DNA of 64,000 nt. Source: Eudorina sp. 2006-703-Eu-15. Lineage: Eukaryota; Chlorophyta; Chlorophyceae; Chlamydomonadales; Volvocaceae. The notes beneath the pieces are model-generated. The model saw only the letters and a program-made list of their open reading frames with translations, was not told the origin of the DNA and searched no databases. The stretch spans positions 186,001-250,000 of the forward strand of contig BDSI01000034.1 in the NCBI GenBank assembly GCA_003117195.1, read 5' to 3'. Shown piece by piece: positions 23,501-34,508 of the stretch. How positions within the stretch are numbered: the first letter of the stretch is position 1; every line of letters begins with the position of its first letter. Made by a program: the position numbers and the translations under genes.

Positions 23501-26500
23501 ACGGCCTGGCGTTCAGCAGGGCGTTGGCGAGACGGCGGCTTGTGGATTTGTAGGGCCGGGATCAGCAGCAGCAGCGGCAGCATCAGGAGCAGCAGCAGCA
23601 GCGGGCGGGCGCACCTTAAGGCCGGCCAGCGGGTCGTCCCCTTTATAAGTGTTGCGGCAAGACACGATGATGTGCACCGCAGGGTGCATTTTGGGAAAAT
23701 GCTCCCGCAGCAGGCGCAGCACGTTGTTGTCAAGCGAGCCGGCGCGGCCATCCGCCTCGTCCACGCCGTCGATCAACAACACCAGCTGCTTCGAGCGACC
23801 CCTGGGGCGGCGAATCAGAACGCAGAGCATGCATGGGGAACGGGGTTCGTGAGATAGCATGAGACGATAAGACTGAACGAGTACGCAGATAGAAGCATAG
23901 AACGAAGACGCGCTGACGAAGGCAATCGTTTGGGGGCCGATTCGTGCGAAGTCCAGGCGGTGCAGCAGCGGCCGGGGTCGGGTGCAAGGTGTAGTACGTC
24001 GCCCGGCCTCGACCTTTGCGTAGGGCAAAAAGGATTTGTCCCGACCCCTGCCGTAGGGCAATCACAACTCCGCGGGACTAGGCAGTTTCCAATACAGCAG
24101 GCAGGCAGTTTTTGCTTTTGCTGAGCCGGCTTCTGCTTGAGTTGGCATGGCGCCCTGCCGGTCTAGTATACTCACCGGTTGTCACGGGCCCTGTGCGGCT
24201 CTGCCCGGGTTGCGCCCGCGCCGCTAGGCAGTTGGCTGCCCTCGAGGTAGTCCTGTAGGGACGGGGGCATGGCGAAGGATGATACATTGATTACGCAGCC
24301 ACACTGCGCTGCCATGCAAAAAAGAAAGAGATCGCGGCCTGGCCGCCTTGGCAAGCGGTCAGGTGCTGCACATATTCCAACAGCACATGGCATAGAGGAT
24401 GCCCTAGTAAGCCGATCGGGATAAGCGGATTCGCCCATCCCAGCAGCGCCAGCAGAACGCTGGCAGAAGCTTGTTCCGCAGGCCGAGAGCTGTTTCGGCT
24501 GGCAATCCGCGGGAGAGAGTCGGCAGGGCCAGGCAGTGGACCGGTTGCGAGTACCTGGATCGGCCGCTGCAGCAGCTCCAGGAAGGCCTCCTCCAATCGG
24601 GAGATCTTGGAGACGGAGTCGGACGGCATGGAGGTGTAGATGGGCCGCATCTCGGGCACATTGGTCGCCAGCTGGTACGCCAGGGACTTGAGCATCCGGA
24701 GGGGGTCTGCGGAGGTCGGCGAAGCCGGGAGAGTGATTTGAGATGGCCAGGTACGGTATTTCGCAAAAACGCGGGAGAGGGATGAGGAAGATTACTGCGG
24801 GCCAGCCAAGTGCGACCAGCCTTACGACGCGGGAGCAGCGCACCATCGTCCGGACAGCGACGCAGAGCGACGCAACGAAGCTCATGCGCCTGGAACACAG
24901 CACCAGGCCCCAGGCACGGGCTTGCCGGGCTAGGGGGGCGCCCGCGCGGGGCGCGCCCGCAGCGAGCGCGCAAGCCTGCCGCCGGCCTTGGCTGCATACC
25001 CTCTCGACGGTGGTCGCCTCCCTCGCCCACCGTAGATGCCGGTCGCGGGCCACAGAGGGGCACATGTAGTCCCTGACTGCCGTTGGGGCCATATCAGCCG
25101 CCATGATCGCACCTGCAAGTCCAAGTCCCGCCGTGCCGCCCGATCCCACACACCCATCGCTCGTCCGTACCTGTGCGACGCCGGTCGCTTTGCTTGCAGA
25201 AGTGCAGCGCGTCTAATTGCACCTGTGGGCATTGATTACATGGGGCGGGAGGTGGCAGGGTGGGAGCAGCAGCGCAGCGCCCAGTGAGATTGGCGGTCAC
25301 GTGCCACGTGCCACGCAGGGGTTCTGGCCGGCGGTACCAAGCTCGCAGGTGCATGCCCGACCCTGCGACCCATCACCAGGGAAACAGAGCCCCAACCCAG
25401 CGGCGCTCCCACCGCTCTCCCACCTCGGGCACATCGACCGCCGACAGTGGGTCGTCCGTGGGGGAGACGCCGGCCTGCAGGGCGTGCGAGGAACCAGGGA
25501 GGGCCAGAGCACGCAAACCTCAACGCGGAGGCCAGTTGGGGTCGATTAAGGTTTTCGGCAACGCGATGTGGTGGTCTCGTGATGCTACAAGGCGACGCTC
25601 TGCTCGGAGGCGAGCCCCAGCCGGGTTCGCTCTGCCCGGCCGCCAGCAGGCAACGCGACCATCTTGCACAAGACGCCACGCAGGACGCCTCTTGGCATAC
25701 GACGATTCCCAGCCACAGCGGCACACAGACAACAGAGCGAACGACGAAACCCAGTTGCAGCTGATATCTGGGCACAGGTCACGGTGACGGGGACCGGTTC
25801 CTGATGGTCACATCGACGTCCTGCACTCCGGGTTGCGTCCCTTCCGTGTTGCACCGTCCCTCGAGGGAAGTCCGTCCCGCCCGTCCGACCCACCAGGCGG
25901 CGCGCCTCCCGCTCCCTCCGCTCCTGGGCTACCCGCGCCAGGGAGGCCGAGAAGGTGGACTTGCCGCTGCCCACCACGCCGTACATGATCATCAGACTGG
26001 GGCCCGACACCGCGCGGCCGACGCCTCCGCGGCTGCGATCGATTGAACAGAAAGCACCAAGCCGGAAAGGCTCAATAAGGTTTACAAATGCGTTCTGCCG
26101 GCCACCAGCACATAGATTGTGCAAAGGCCACACGCCACGGAAGCAAGGCGGAAGGTCATCTCACGCGCCGATGCCCGAGACCTCGCCCGCACACTGGCAC
26201 GGTTGCCAATGTAAACGATTGGACGCACTCAAAAGCGACGTGCTGTGCGCTGCGTTTCCTTGCGTGGCTGCTGCTACGGTGCAGCACCGCCTGTGTCAGC
26301 CGCCGCGCAATTACCTCTTCCACCGGACTGGACCTCCAACCGGACCGAACCGTGCCGGGGCGCTCGCTGCCGCCCCCAGTCCTCACCTCTCCTTCTGGAA
26401 CGACACCGGGTCCATCGCGCGCACGCGCTCGACGATCATGGACATCCGCCACGCGTCGCGCGCCGCCGTCACCTGCGCCGCCGCCGCCGCCATGGCCGCC

Positions 26501-29500
26501 TGCACGGCGGCCGACGTCTTGAGCGGATCCACGCGGCTCGTGCCCTGCTTGCGGTGCTCCTCTTCCGCGATGCGCACCAGGGTGGGCGACCGCATGGCCA
26601 CGGCCGCGTTCGAGGCGTGGCCGTAGGTGATGCTGCGCACGGGGCCAAGGCGGAGGGAAGGAAGGACGGCGGAGGGCGTGTCACCCCAAAGTGGATTGAG
26701 GGAAGGCCCATGCAGGGCAAAAGAGGAGGCGGCCGGAGGAAAGTTGCACACATGACGGCAGAGGCAGCCGGGGTGGAGCAGAGGCACACATGAACCGCCA
26801 GGCATCATTCTCGCGCGGTCCGCCACCCCACGCCGGGTCCGGGGGCAGCGCAGCGCACGCACAGCAAAGCGCCGGCGCCAGTGATCCGCACCTTCGCAGC
26901 ATCTCCTTCATGTCGGACGAGTAGTCCAGGGGGTCCTGCGGGCCGTCCAGGGAGGAGGCCGGGCCGACGCATCGATCAGCACCGTGGGAAAGTCGTCAAG
27001 TCGTGAACAAGGTCCCGACACTGGGTGGGACCCACCCGGCCGGTCGCTTGCCGGTGGCATGGTACGGTAACGCTTCCGTACGGTAGTCCACTGGACAGCA
27101 TCAGCACTGCCGTGGACGCACTAGCGCGTTTGCCACAGCCGCAGAGTCCGCCCACGCGACCACAACCGAACGCCAATCACCGCACGGCACACTCTCTCAT
27201 CCTGGGAGACCCTGGAAAAAAGGCCAACAGGCCCTCGAGTCGGCCTTGGCCAAAGCCCCTTGAGGGCACCACGTGCTCGCGTGGACAGCTTCTCACGAGT
27301 TGCTGCGGACATCCCTCTGCCCAGCATACGTTCTCGGTAACACCCTACCCACCCACCCTGATACCCAGTTGTTTTCGGTCTGCAGCATCTGCCTTGTGAA
27401 ATTCAGCTCATCTCGCGCCTCAGTTTTCCCCCGGACATTTACCTTTCCCGCGGACATTTACCACGTACCACAACCCACCGAATGCTAACCTCTTGTTGTC
27501 TACGTTGCCGCTTCCACACTCACGCCCCCCCCCAGAGAACCGTGCCCGCAGCAACCCCGCAAGAACCGCAAGAACGCACCAGAAGGAACAGCAGCTTGAG
27601 CATTTCATTGAACTCGTCCAGGGACTCGTACGATCGCTCTATGTACTTGAGGATGCGCTGTCGATCGTCCTCATTGGTGGCCTTGGCCGTCTTAATGTCA
27701 ATCGCCTGGGAGACAGGGGCAGGGCAGGGCAGGGCAGGGCAGGGCAGGGCAGGGCAGGGCAGGGCAGGGCAGGGCAGGGCAGGGCAGGGCAGGGCAGGGC
27801 AGGGCAGGGCAGGGCAGGGCAGGGCAGGGCAGGGCAGGGCAGGGCAGGGCAGGGCAGGGCAGGGCAGGGCAGGGCAGGGCAGGGCAGGGCAGGGCAGGGC
27901 AGGGCAGGGCAGGGCAGGGCAGGGCAGGGCAGGCAGGGCAGGGCAGGGCAGGGCAGGGCAGGGCAGGGCAGGGCAGGGCAGGGCAGGGCAGGGCAGGGCA
28001 GGGCAGGGCAGGGCAGGGCAGGGCACGAACACGTCCGCTTATAGAAGGAGCGAACACGGTCACGACAGTGGCAGCAGAAACCGCGCGTCGCCTTGGTGCC
28101 CCGCTCGCGCTGCCAGGCATTGCCTTTTGCCCGTTCGTCCTGGATGGGGTGACATCCTTCGGCGCCAGCTTTGCACCTGACGACGACCGGATCGCTCACC
28201 CAAGCGCAGCCCAGCCCAGGCAAGCCCATCCCAGCTCACCTGGAAGCAGTCCCGGATGTCGTTGTTGGTGAAGCCGAACGTGAGGAGGTGCAGCGAGCCC
28301 ATGCCCTTCTCGCGCACGGTGATCCAGATCTCGAACAGGCACCACACGCGGCCCAGCGGTCCGGCCTGGTGGTCCAGGACCACCAGTGTACCTGCGCGCA
28401 TGGGGCAAAACCGCGGCACGCGCACGCAGACCATGGGGCAGGCGCACCAGCGGGGCAGTGAGCAGCAGGTACACGTGCAGGGCGGGACCTTGAGACCCAC
28501 ATCACAGCGCCGCCAGGTTGCATGGAGCATGGAGATGGTGTGTTGCCTCACGATCAGCCAGTCCCGAGCAGCCAGTCTGGTGCCTCCGGGCGGATCCTAC
28601 ATATGCCAAAGCTGTCAGATTCGATGCCCACTCAATGGCAGGGAGAGTTGTTACGGTACTCTGGCAGACACGTTTCCGCTTGGTAAGGCCGCCCAGCCAG
28701 ACCGCGCGCCCGCTGCGGTGGCACTCGGCAGGAGAGCCACTCACCGCCGCTGGCATTGACGATGGCGTTGCTCAGCTGCGCCAGGTCGTCGTCCTGCTCC
28801 TTGCCCGGGTGCTGCAGGGTACCGATCGACAGGCAGGGAACAGCAGGTTACGAGGGTAACGAGCTCGAATCCATGGCCGCACGCGGCACGCCCGCGTGGC
28901 TCTCGCATCCATCACATTCACGCCGCGGCCGTTCTCGCCCTCGCCGCGGCTAGGTGACCTTGCTCATGCCCATGACTCTCCCCGTCGACTCCTCTCCACC
29001 TCCACTTGTGCTCCCCGTCCCTACACGGCCAAAAGGCCGGCCCCTCCCGGCCCACCTGGTTGACCGCAAAGATGTCCAGCCACACGTAGACCTCCCCGGG
29101 CACCGCGCCGCTGAGGTAGTCCCGCACCGATCGGACCATGTAGTGGAAGGAGCTGTCCCACTTGTGGCTGATGAAGTAGTCGGGCCGCTTCACGTGCCTG
29201 CCAGCAGGGGTCAGGTCGGCCAAGCGTCACTCAGCCCAAAAAACAAGCGTGCCACACAAAAGACATGATTCCTAAACTGGCAAAGACGGTCAAGCTCGCA
29301 CGAGGCGGACACTCTGCCATCAGGGTCTTGGACGAAAGACGAAGCGGCTGGTAAGGTTGTTTGTGGACGTAAGTACCGCAAACCAACACTGCATATCAGT
29401 ACGGCCGAAATCCACATCTCCGCGAGCTGAATCTCGCTAAAGATGTGGCTCCGTCGTTGCCCCTACTGGCAGTCACGTCAACATACCCGTACCAACAACC

Positions 29501-31133
29501 AACATTGCCCCAGGCAGTAGCCGTCGAACTCCAAGCATCGACAAGTGACAAGCGTCGCATATCCCGACCCATTGGGACACACTGCCGGGCCTTTCCCGGT
29601 CGACGCTGCACGCCGCTGCAAACCGCCTCCGGGCAGGAACGCACCTTCCCGGCACCATATCCGTGAAGCGGATCTGCCGATCCGAGGTGTAGCCCTTGAT
29701 CAGCTCCTGTACCACCTGGCCCGTCCTCCAGTCGTCCGGGATCTGCCGAAGCACACAGCACGCGCAGCACGCAACCGCGGGGGACCCAAGAACGTAGGTG
29801 AAAGTCCCTCCCAGGCATGCTCGCTCCCCAGGCCCACCAAGGCCCCGATGCGGCCCACAAAAGGTTCCCAGGCTCGGGCCCCCACATGACCCTTGGAACT
29901 GCCAAAAAGCTGCTTGAACATGGCCTTTTATGGCAGCAGCCGTGGGACGTCATGTGTGGGTGGCCACCCTCTTGTGGGTCCTGGGGATGCGTGTGGCGCA
30001 AATCTCAATCTCACTTCACATGGATGCAAAACCGAGCACATGGACTTGCGAGATCTCGGCCGCCGCCATCAGCAAGCACCGCCTTGCCGCGCTACACTTC
30101 GGGGCCCATCAACGGCTCCCGGTCTGCCCCGCCTTGGATAGCAGCCTTGCCGTGTTTGCAATCGCATGAAGATGCTGCCGTGCTCGTGTAGCCCTGGAGC
30201 CGCACCCAGCGCCCGTGCCGCGGTGTGTTGATTGTCGTTCGGTCATCGCCTCTCGCCCTCGTCAGGCCCCGAAGCCGCGACTACGTGGCAACCGTCACCA
30301 CTTCTGTGGCATCCGTCACGTCGCGCAGAACACCACCTCACCCAGGACCCAGCTGTCTGATGACCAAATCGTGCAACCCTCCTTAGGACGGCCTGGCACT
30401 CACAACAGGCCTCATCTCCTGCACCGCCCCCAAAAGCTGACTTTGGGGACTCTGCCCCATGCGAGGCCCCCGGCCTCACCACACGGGGCGCCGGCATGGC
30501 AACAGCTCTTTCGCGACCTCAAGTACCCCCGAAATCCTTCGCATCCACGCAAGGAGAATCCCACTTTCCTTTGCCTGGAGCACCCACTGGAGTGAATGAC
30601 CTGAATCAAATCCCAGCCGGCAGCTCATCCGCGACGGACCTCCAGCCATTGGCTAGGAGAGTCCTCTGTTTCTCTCTCGGGTTCCCCCTCCCTCCCTGCA
30701 GCCGGAACGCGGCCGGACCCACCTCCCTGGCGAACTCCAGCAGGAACTCCAGGGAGACGGCGCACTCGCTGACCTGCTTCCGCGCGTTCGCCGCCGCGTC
30801 GTCGTCGCCAGCCGGAGACGTACCGGGGCTGCCGGTGCCCATCAACGACCTGCGCACCAGGACGGTGGCGGCGCGCGCCCCCGAGCCGGCCGCTGGAGAT
30901 GCCGGCAGCGAGGCATTCGTGTCGTCTGATGCGGCCGCTTGGAGGCGCCGCAGCAGCTTCGTAACGTTCCATTGCCGCAGCTGATCCTCCGTGAAATGGT
31001 CCTCCAGGGTCCTGGCGCCGGAGAGCACTAAGGTCGCGCTGGCCACCACTGAGCCCTTTGCGGGCGTGACGGTGCCCGTCCTGCTGCCAGCTGTGCCATC
31101 TGGCGATAACGCTGTGTCGCTCCTTTGCTCCTC
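1..31133 (-). CDS. Gene A: TIR-like/NACHT/WD40-repeat STAND protein, 3' end beyond window
   Basis: A single gene of 62 traced exons, assembled by joining open segments at GT/AG sites with consistent phase across every junction, about 2,730 codons in total. Domain order is an N-terminal helical segment, a TIR-like domain, a NACHT NTPase, a helical/winged-helix region, a WD40 array of at least 23 units, and an FG-GAP-like segment cut by the left edge. Gene B (44.7-63.0 kb, opposite strand) repeats the same exon lengths and phases, which supports both models independently. Such STAND ATPases are normally cytosolic signalling switches; in fungi HET-NACHT-WD40 proteins act in incompatibility. The first exon is open upstream to an ATG at 31,343, but a phase-0 CAG acceptor at 31,134 suggests undetected upstream exon(s). 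No frame-disrupting stop or frameshift was found. Function in this organism is inferred. Confidence 0.9.
463..590. repeat. Tandem repeat, about 19-bp unit, six copies
   Basis: Units of the form CAGCTTTTCGAGTCCCAGT follow each other with one or two differences between copies. The array lies in the intron between gene A exons 61 and 62. It is a simple minisatellite; no function is suggested. Confidence 0.85.
3307..3380. repeat. Tandem repeat, about 15-bp unit in a gene A intron
   Basis: GTGCCGCTGCAAGTC-type units recur four to five times, one copy broken by a short duplication. Located just downstream of gene A exon 56, within the intron before exon 57. Confidence 0.75.
4050..4104. repeat. CACCAT/CACCAC microsatellite
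   Basis: An imperfect CAC/CAT triplet tract inside the intron between gene A exons 55 and 56. On the plus strand it reads as a long poly-His run in a short open frame, but that frame is antisense to a well-supported intron and is not a gene. Confidence 0.85.
4997..5030 (+). repeat. Dispersed intronic motif, CATGTCACGCA family (one of four copies)
   Basis: The motif GCATGTCACGCA followed by a CCTGCCTGCC-type tract appears here and near 13,692-13,731, 13,860-13,897 and 19,031-19,070, always on the plus strand and always in gene A introns. It probably marks pieces of one dispersed repeat family. The gene A transcript carries the reverse complement. Confidence 0.7.
6598..6679. repeat. Direct duplication of a roughly 40-bp segment
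   Basis: Two adjacent copies (6598-6637 and 6639-6679) begin TGCATCATTGACAAC and end in AACGCCCC, differing by a substitution and a one-base insertion. They lie in the intron between gene A exons 50 and 51. Confidence 0.85.
8901..8961 (-). repeat. Dispersed intronic repeat, copy 1 (inverted relative to copy 2)
   Basis: Read on the minus strand this begins GGTAAGTATATTG, runs through a GGGC-rich tract and ends in a TAAACACACA-type tail. A near-identical copy occurs on the plus strand at 13,760-13,820. Both lie in gene A introns. The GGTAAGTAT start would be a perfect 5' splice site on its own strand, which for this copy is the sense strand of gene A. Confidence 0.8.
9109..9148. repeat. GT microsatellite
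   Basis: An almost pure TG dinucleotide run with one GC interruption, in the intron between gene A exons 45 and 46. A second, shorter TG run lies at about 9251-9271. Confidence 0.95.
11696..16935 (-). other. Gene A exons 29-40: WD40 units 1-9 and linker
   Basis: Exons: 16807-16935, 16306-16402, 15721-15877, 15375-15465, 15160-15216, 14650-14870, 13938-14040, 13305-13538, 13035-13097, 12630-12701, 12131-12301, 11696-11800. WD40 signatures include [77 protein letters not shown] and KTIRLWMVQ, each about 30-40 residues after a G-H or V/I-x-x-(I/V)-A-F-S block. Exon 32 is a charged linker between blades. Exon 40 (EAKKLTDDQAKAIATV) is a helical spacer before the second array. Repeats differ clearly from one another, unlike the near-identical units of fungal het-d/het-e arrays. 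Confidence 0.88.
13760..13820 (+). repeat. Dispersed intronic repeat, copy 2
   Basis: Near-identical, in opposite orientation, to 8,901-8,961. It sits in the intron between gene A exons 35 and 36, embedded in CA-rich sequence together with two copies of the CATGTCACGCA motif described separately. Confidence 0.8.
17219..22785 (-). other. Gene A exons 16-28: helical and winged-helix-like region
   Basis: Exons: 22687-22785, 22277-22419, 21910-22005, 21504-21603, 21134-21186, 20364-20517, 20037-20102, 19617-19742, 19113-19321, 18638-18756, 18226-18284, 17713-17817, 17219-17380. Exon 23 ([17 protein letters not shown], then LPGWGVLFF) fits the winged-helix segment of STAND proteins, where ARxPLTxxxL is typical. 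Exon 24 (MHKSLFEFLS, then [15 protein letters not shown]) is the HxSxxDFL/FYVDxxxGH block that precedes helices in NACHT-WD40 proteins. Exon 25 ([15 protein letters not shown]) is the RHLxxHL-like helix. Exons 26-28 are conserved with gene B but unrecognised. Most exon lengths equal those of gene B. Confidence 0.8.
23124..26032 (-). other. Gene A exons 9-15: NACHT NTPase domain
   Basis: Exons: 25894-26032, 25424-25474, 25171-25222, 24555-24706, 24176-24252, 23615-23801, 23124-23267. Exon 9 has Walker A ([19 protein letters not shown]). Exon 11 has [13 protein letters not shown], the short HFC/D...T block seen in NACHT-WD40 proteins, continuing into [14 protein letters not shown]. Exon 14 has Walker B and extended acidic motif [12 protein letters not shown], then [11 protein letters not shown], the sensor-like strand ending in Arg. 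All key nucleotide-binding residues are present, so ATP/GTP binding is expected. The seven-exon set matches gene B exactly in length (139, 51, 52, 152, 77, 187, 144 nt). Confidence 0.9.
26387..27705 (-). other. Gene A exons 6-8: linker between TIR-like domain and NACHT
   Basis: Exons: 27580-27705, 26892-26935, 26387-26632. Exon 6 is predicted helical (EDDRQRILKYIERSYESL, then LKLLFLL). Exon 7 encodes DPLDYSSDMKEML. Exon 8 ends in an alanine-rich helix with AQVTAARDAWRMSMIVERV. Gene B has the same three exons, of 126, 44 and 282 nt, against 126, 44 and 246 nt here, so only exon 8 differs in length. The segment likely transmits between effector and NTPase. I recognise no named domain in it. Confidence 0.75.
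27716..28024. repeat. AGGGC pentanucleotide array abutting a splice acceptor
   Basis: About 62 copies of AGGGC with a single one-base phase slip near 27,931. The array ends roughly ten bases from the 3' splice site of gene A exon 6, so in the transcript it reads CCCTG repeats and doubles as the polypyrimidine-like tract. The plus strand has regularly spaced GGG runs, a strong G-quadruplex pattern. Long open frames over the array in several frames are artefacts of the five-base unit. Confidence 0.97.
28240..31133 (-). other. Gene A exons 1-5: N-terminal region and TIR-like domain
   Basis: Exons: 30723-31133, 29645-29742, 29056-29197, 28745-28811, 28240-28391. Exon 1 is low complexity, with a conserved core LEDHFTEDQLRQWN shared with gene B. 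Exon 3 carries YFISHKWD (like the first TIR strand and its acidic loop) and [12 protein letters not shown] (second strand). Exon 5 carries [22 protein letters not shown]. The WCLxE block resembles plant TIR motifs of the form WCLxEL, where the Glu is the catalytic NADase residue. This FISHxW/VWLDxFxVNQ/RxWCLxE family is widespread in algae and protists and is usually called TIR-like. Assignment to TIR rests on motif order and spacing only. NADase activity is an inference. Confidence 0.72.
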
Positions 31134-34100
31134 CTGTGCCAGCCGCAGTAACGGGATTATCATTCGCAAACCCGCGGTAAGGCTAGATGTAAGATTCAGA
31201 TCTCGGTGGAGCGCCACAAGTGCATCGGTTTGCGCAACTCGTGCAGTACGGGAGCGAGCAGGGCGGGAGTTACTCTCGGCTGGTGAGCATGGTCTGCCCG
31301 GCGGCCGAAAAGCATCCCCAATTAGCATCCCCTGCGGCATCATACCTTGTCGGAGGGCGACTTCTTCTCCGCGACGGCCAGCGTACGGTCGCCATTCGCT
31401 GGAGACACCCGGTCACTCTGCCGCTCTTCTGGGCTCGCAGCGACAGGACGTGACACTCCGCAACCCTATGCATCACACAACATGCATAGCTCTGACTACA
31501 GTATGCCCAGGCCGCGTGACATGTCCTCGTCTGCACGACACCCCAACATACCATGTGCGATTACTTCGATGTAGCTTATTACAATTCCTGCAGTATTTCC
31601 TTCTCTTCAAACAAGCTTCCCTTTCCTGGATGGTGGATCGCCTGGACCATTTCCAGGAACTGTGCTTTGGATGTGTAAGTTATTATTACCAGAGCTTGAA
31701 GCATACAAATAGAAGTAAAATATCCATACTTATCTGACGGCCCAAAAGTCCTTCCTTTCGGGGAACTAGCTTTTTAAAAGTGTTCTTTAATCAAATATAA
31801 GTTTAACAAATCTCACTCAGTAAGTTGGTAGCGATTGACCATGAAGAACGGCCGCGAGTAAGCGAAAACGGTTGTTCGCGTTCCGTACAGACGGAAACCA
31901 TGATTACCATTGGCAGGGTTCTGGATCGTCAGATATATTTACGTTTTCATATGGTGTCTTGGCGGGGACGCCCGGAATCAGTTGTTGTGCTACTCCGTTG
32001 CTCCCCGGGCCGTCTTTCGAAATGCATGAGTGTAGGTTGACAGGCTTGACCGTGTAATATACTTGTAATGCAATAAAACAACTCCTTACCGCACGCTGCC
32101 AGGCCCTGGCCGATGTACGAGCGAGGTAGTCGTGAACCACTAACCGACACAGACATCGAGTCGTTGATCTTTCCGAAACGCGGAGTCGCGGACAGAACGA
32201 CTGTTGCCGCGTCACAAGATTTCAGTAAAAATAAACACGGGGTGTTTCAGGTGAAGCAGCTTTTTGGTGAATAGTTTAACAGACTTTCTAGCGGAGGACA
32301 ACAACCGAGGTACATTGCGCTGGCCGAAACAGCCCGGATTCACACGCCCACAATCTGAAAAGCAGCTATAAAGGTTCATTTAACCGAACCGAAGCGGAAC
32401 GAAAACGGGCGACAAGCTCCAGTCGGGCACATCCCCAAATGCACCTGAACGCACCCGCACCAAACGGGAAACGTTACGGGAACAATGTTCACTAGGCAGA
32501 CAATGCCGTGCGGTCTGAGGCGTGAGATGCCGCATGGCCATTTACGGAAGCGGATACGGTAACGGGCAGGGCCGAGCACGTCGGCACCAAGGTGCCTACG
32601 GTGCAAGTGTGCAAGCTTGCAGCTGAGATCTCAGCAACGGAGCTGGCAGGAACGGATACAGGCACTACGAGTCGCAAGGAGCAACGGTCCACGAGCCGCC
32701 GTGTTGGATGAGAAGCCTGCGATGGCGGTGGGCTTGAGAAAGGAACGCACCGCTGCGGGTCATGCAAGCTCGGCTGCACAATGAAACTGCTGCAGAAGGG
32801 GATTGTTGGCAATGCTCCAGGCCAGCAATTCCTGCAGCGGGCAGCCTGACGCCACGGGCATCAAACCCTAGAGAACAGCAAAAGGGAACCTCCGGCCAAC
32901 AGGGACCCTAGCCCGCCGGAGGGGGGGACCCTAGCCCCCCCCGGGGGGCCCCAAGCTCCCCGAGGGTTGCATACCCAAACGCAACATTCGTGAAGGGAAA
33001 TGAACCCTGCTGCAGACTCCGGCGGAATAACGAGCAAGCGTGCAGGAACGAACGGAAAGGAACACATGGAATTTGCGTCTCGGCCTGCGGAAAGGTGGGT
33101 GGTCCACTGCGACGGAGGGGACCACCGTACGATGGCTGCGTTCACTGTGTGGCTGCAAGAGACGTGCCGCAATGAATCCGGACGCATGCGTGGTGCCAGC
33201 GTTGGTGTTGGGGCAGATGGGTGGTTGTCGGATGCGTCGAGGTGTTTGAGCTGGCGTGGCTATTTTTCTGTTTGTCCTGGCAGTTAGTGACACTACGGTG
33301 TGGAGATGTCTTGCCGCCTTGTCGGTGGGGCCTGCTGGGGCTTGCAATGGTTTACATCGTTGATCCCTGTTCGGGGTCCGCTGTAACGTTCATTCATTTA
33401 TTCATGTTGCCATGGACCCTGTGGGTGCTGATCGGTGGCAACCGAAGCGTCCTCACCACACACTGCGAAGGAAGACTGCGAAGACATCAAACATGTCTTC
33501 GCCTCGATGGTCCCTTAAGGTAACGCGCAAGTTCCACCATGCTGTGATTGGCCTCAGCTTAGAAGGCCTTCCGGTACTGTGCGGTAATCCTGTCGACACC
33601 CTGATCGTTGTTACCCAAGTGACAATTATGGCCTCTGCCCCTCATTGCTTCTTGCTGTGAATGGCCTGCTCACCAGGGCTCACCACTGGGTCGTCGAGAT
33701 GGATCCCAGCTGACCCGGGCATCGGCTTCTTATTCCCTGCCGTGAACGGCCGCTTCACCTAGGGCAAGGTCAGATTCACGCACTCACCCCGCTTATCGTA
33801 CTACAGTACAGTGACAAAAACAGCCGCTGTCGGAGCGCTGCATATCAAATCGGAATTTCACCTAGTGCTGTCCTAGTGCGGACCGCTCCGAAGTCACTTT
33901 GAGGCACTTTCCAGTTTCCACTTCCCACTTTGCGACGCTGCGCCAATCGGACACTCGAATTGGAAATCGCCACAAATCGCGTGAGCCACAATGATTCAAA
34001 TAGACAGAGACGCACGTTCACGCAATGTACGCCCGCGATGTGTCATCGGCCGTAGAAAAGATTCCTTCTAATTTTCGAAGATGCCAACTCCGAAGCACGC

Positions 34101-34508
34101 TCCATATTTTTATTGATTGTACCTGAATAAATTGTTAGTGCTTCTTGACTCACATCCAGCCAAGTCTTCTGTTGCGTTCTGGCATATGCCCGTTGGCTAC
34201 GCTTCATGATATTTTGACGGGCCGCTCCAGAGGTCGCGAAAGGTTCTAAATATATGATTCCACCATACATGGCGGCGCCTGTACACGTCATTAATCTAGA
34301 CTAGTTTTGCAGCTGACATTCTGCTGATCACATTCTTCCCATGAATACCCCTGATGTTAGGACGGTTTGTTGTTTGTTACTTCGTAACATGTGATGGGTG
34401 GATTAGGAGAGAACACAACTCACACGCCTGCACTTCCCACCCATTGTTTCGGAGGGTTGGAGCACCGCTGTCCCGAATCCGTTCGTAATTATAATATTGA
34501 AGTTCAGG
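31134..34508. other. Intergenic stretch between gene A and the permease gene
   Basis: No gene is supported here. It should contain the promoter and possibly an unseen first exon of gene A (leftward) and the promoter of the permease (rightward). Composition is less GC-rich than the flanking genes, especially 33.8-34.4 kb. A G/C-run hairpin-like patch with a duplicated GGGACCCTAGCC lies near 32,901-32,960. Short open frames on both strands have no recognisable motifs. Confidence 0.6.

Noticed and set aside
27482..28229. Long open frames of repeated AGQGR/CPALP-type residues on both strands
   Set aside because: They arise only from the AGGGC pentanucleotide array, which keeps several frames open. 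The array is inside a well-supported gene A intron.
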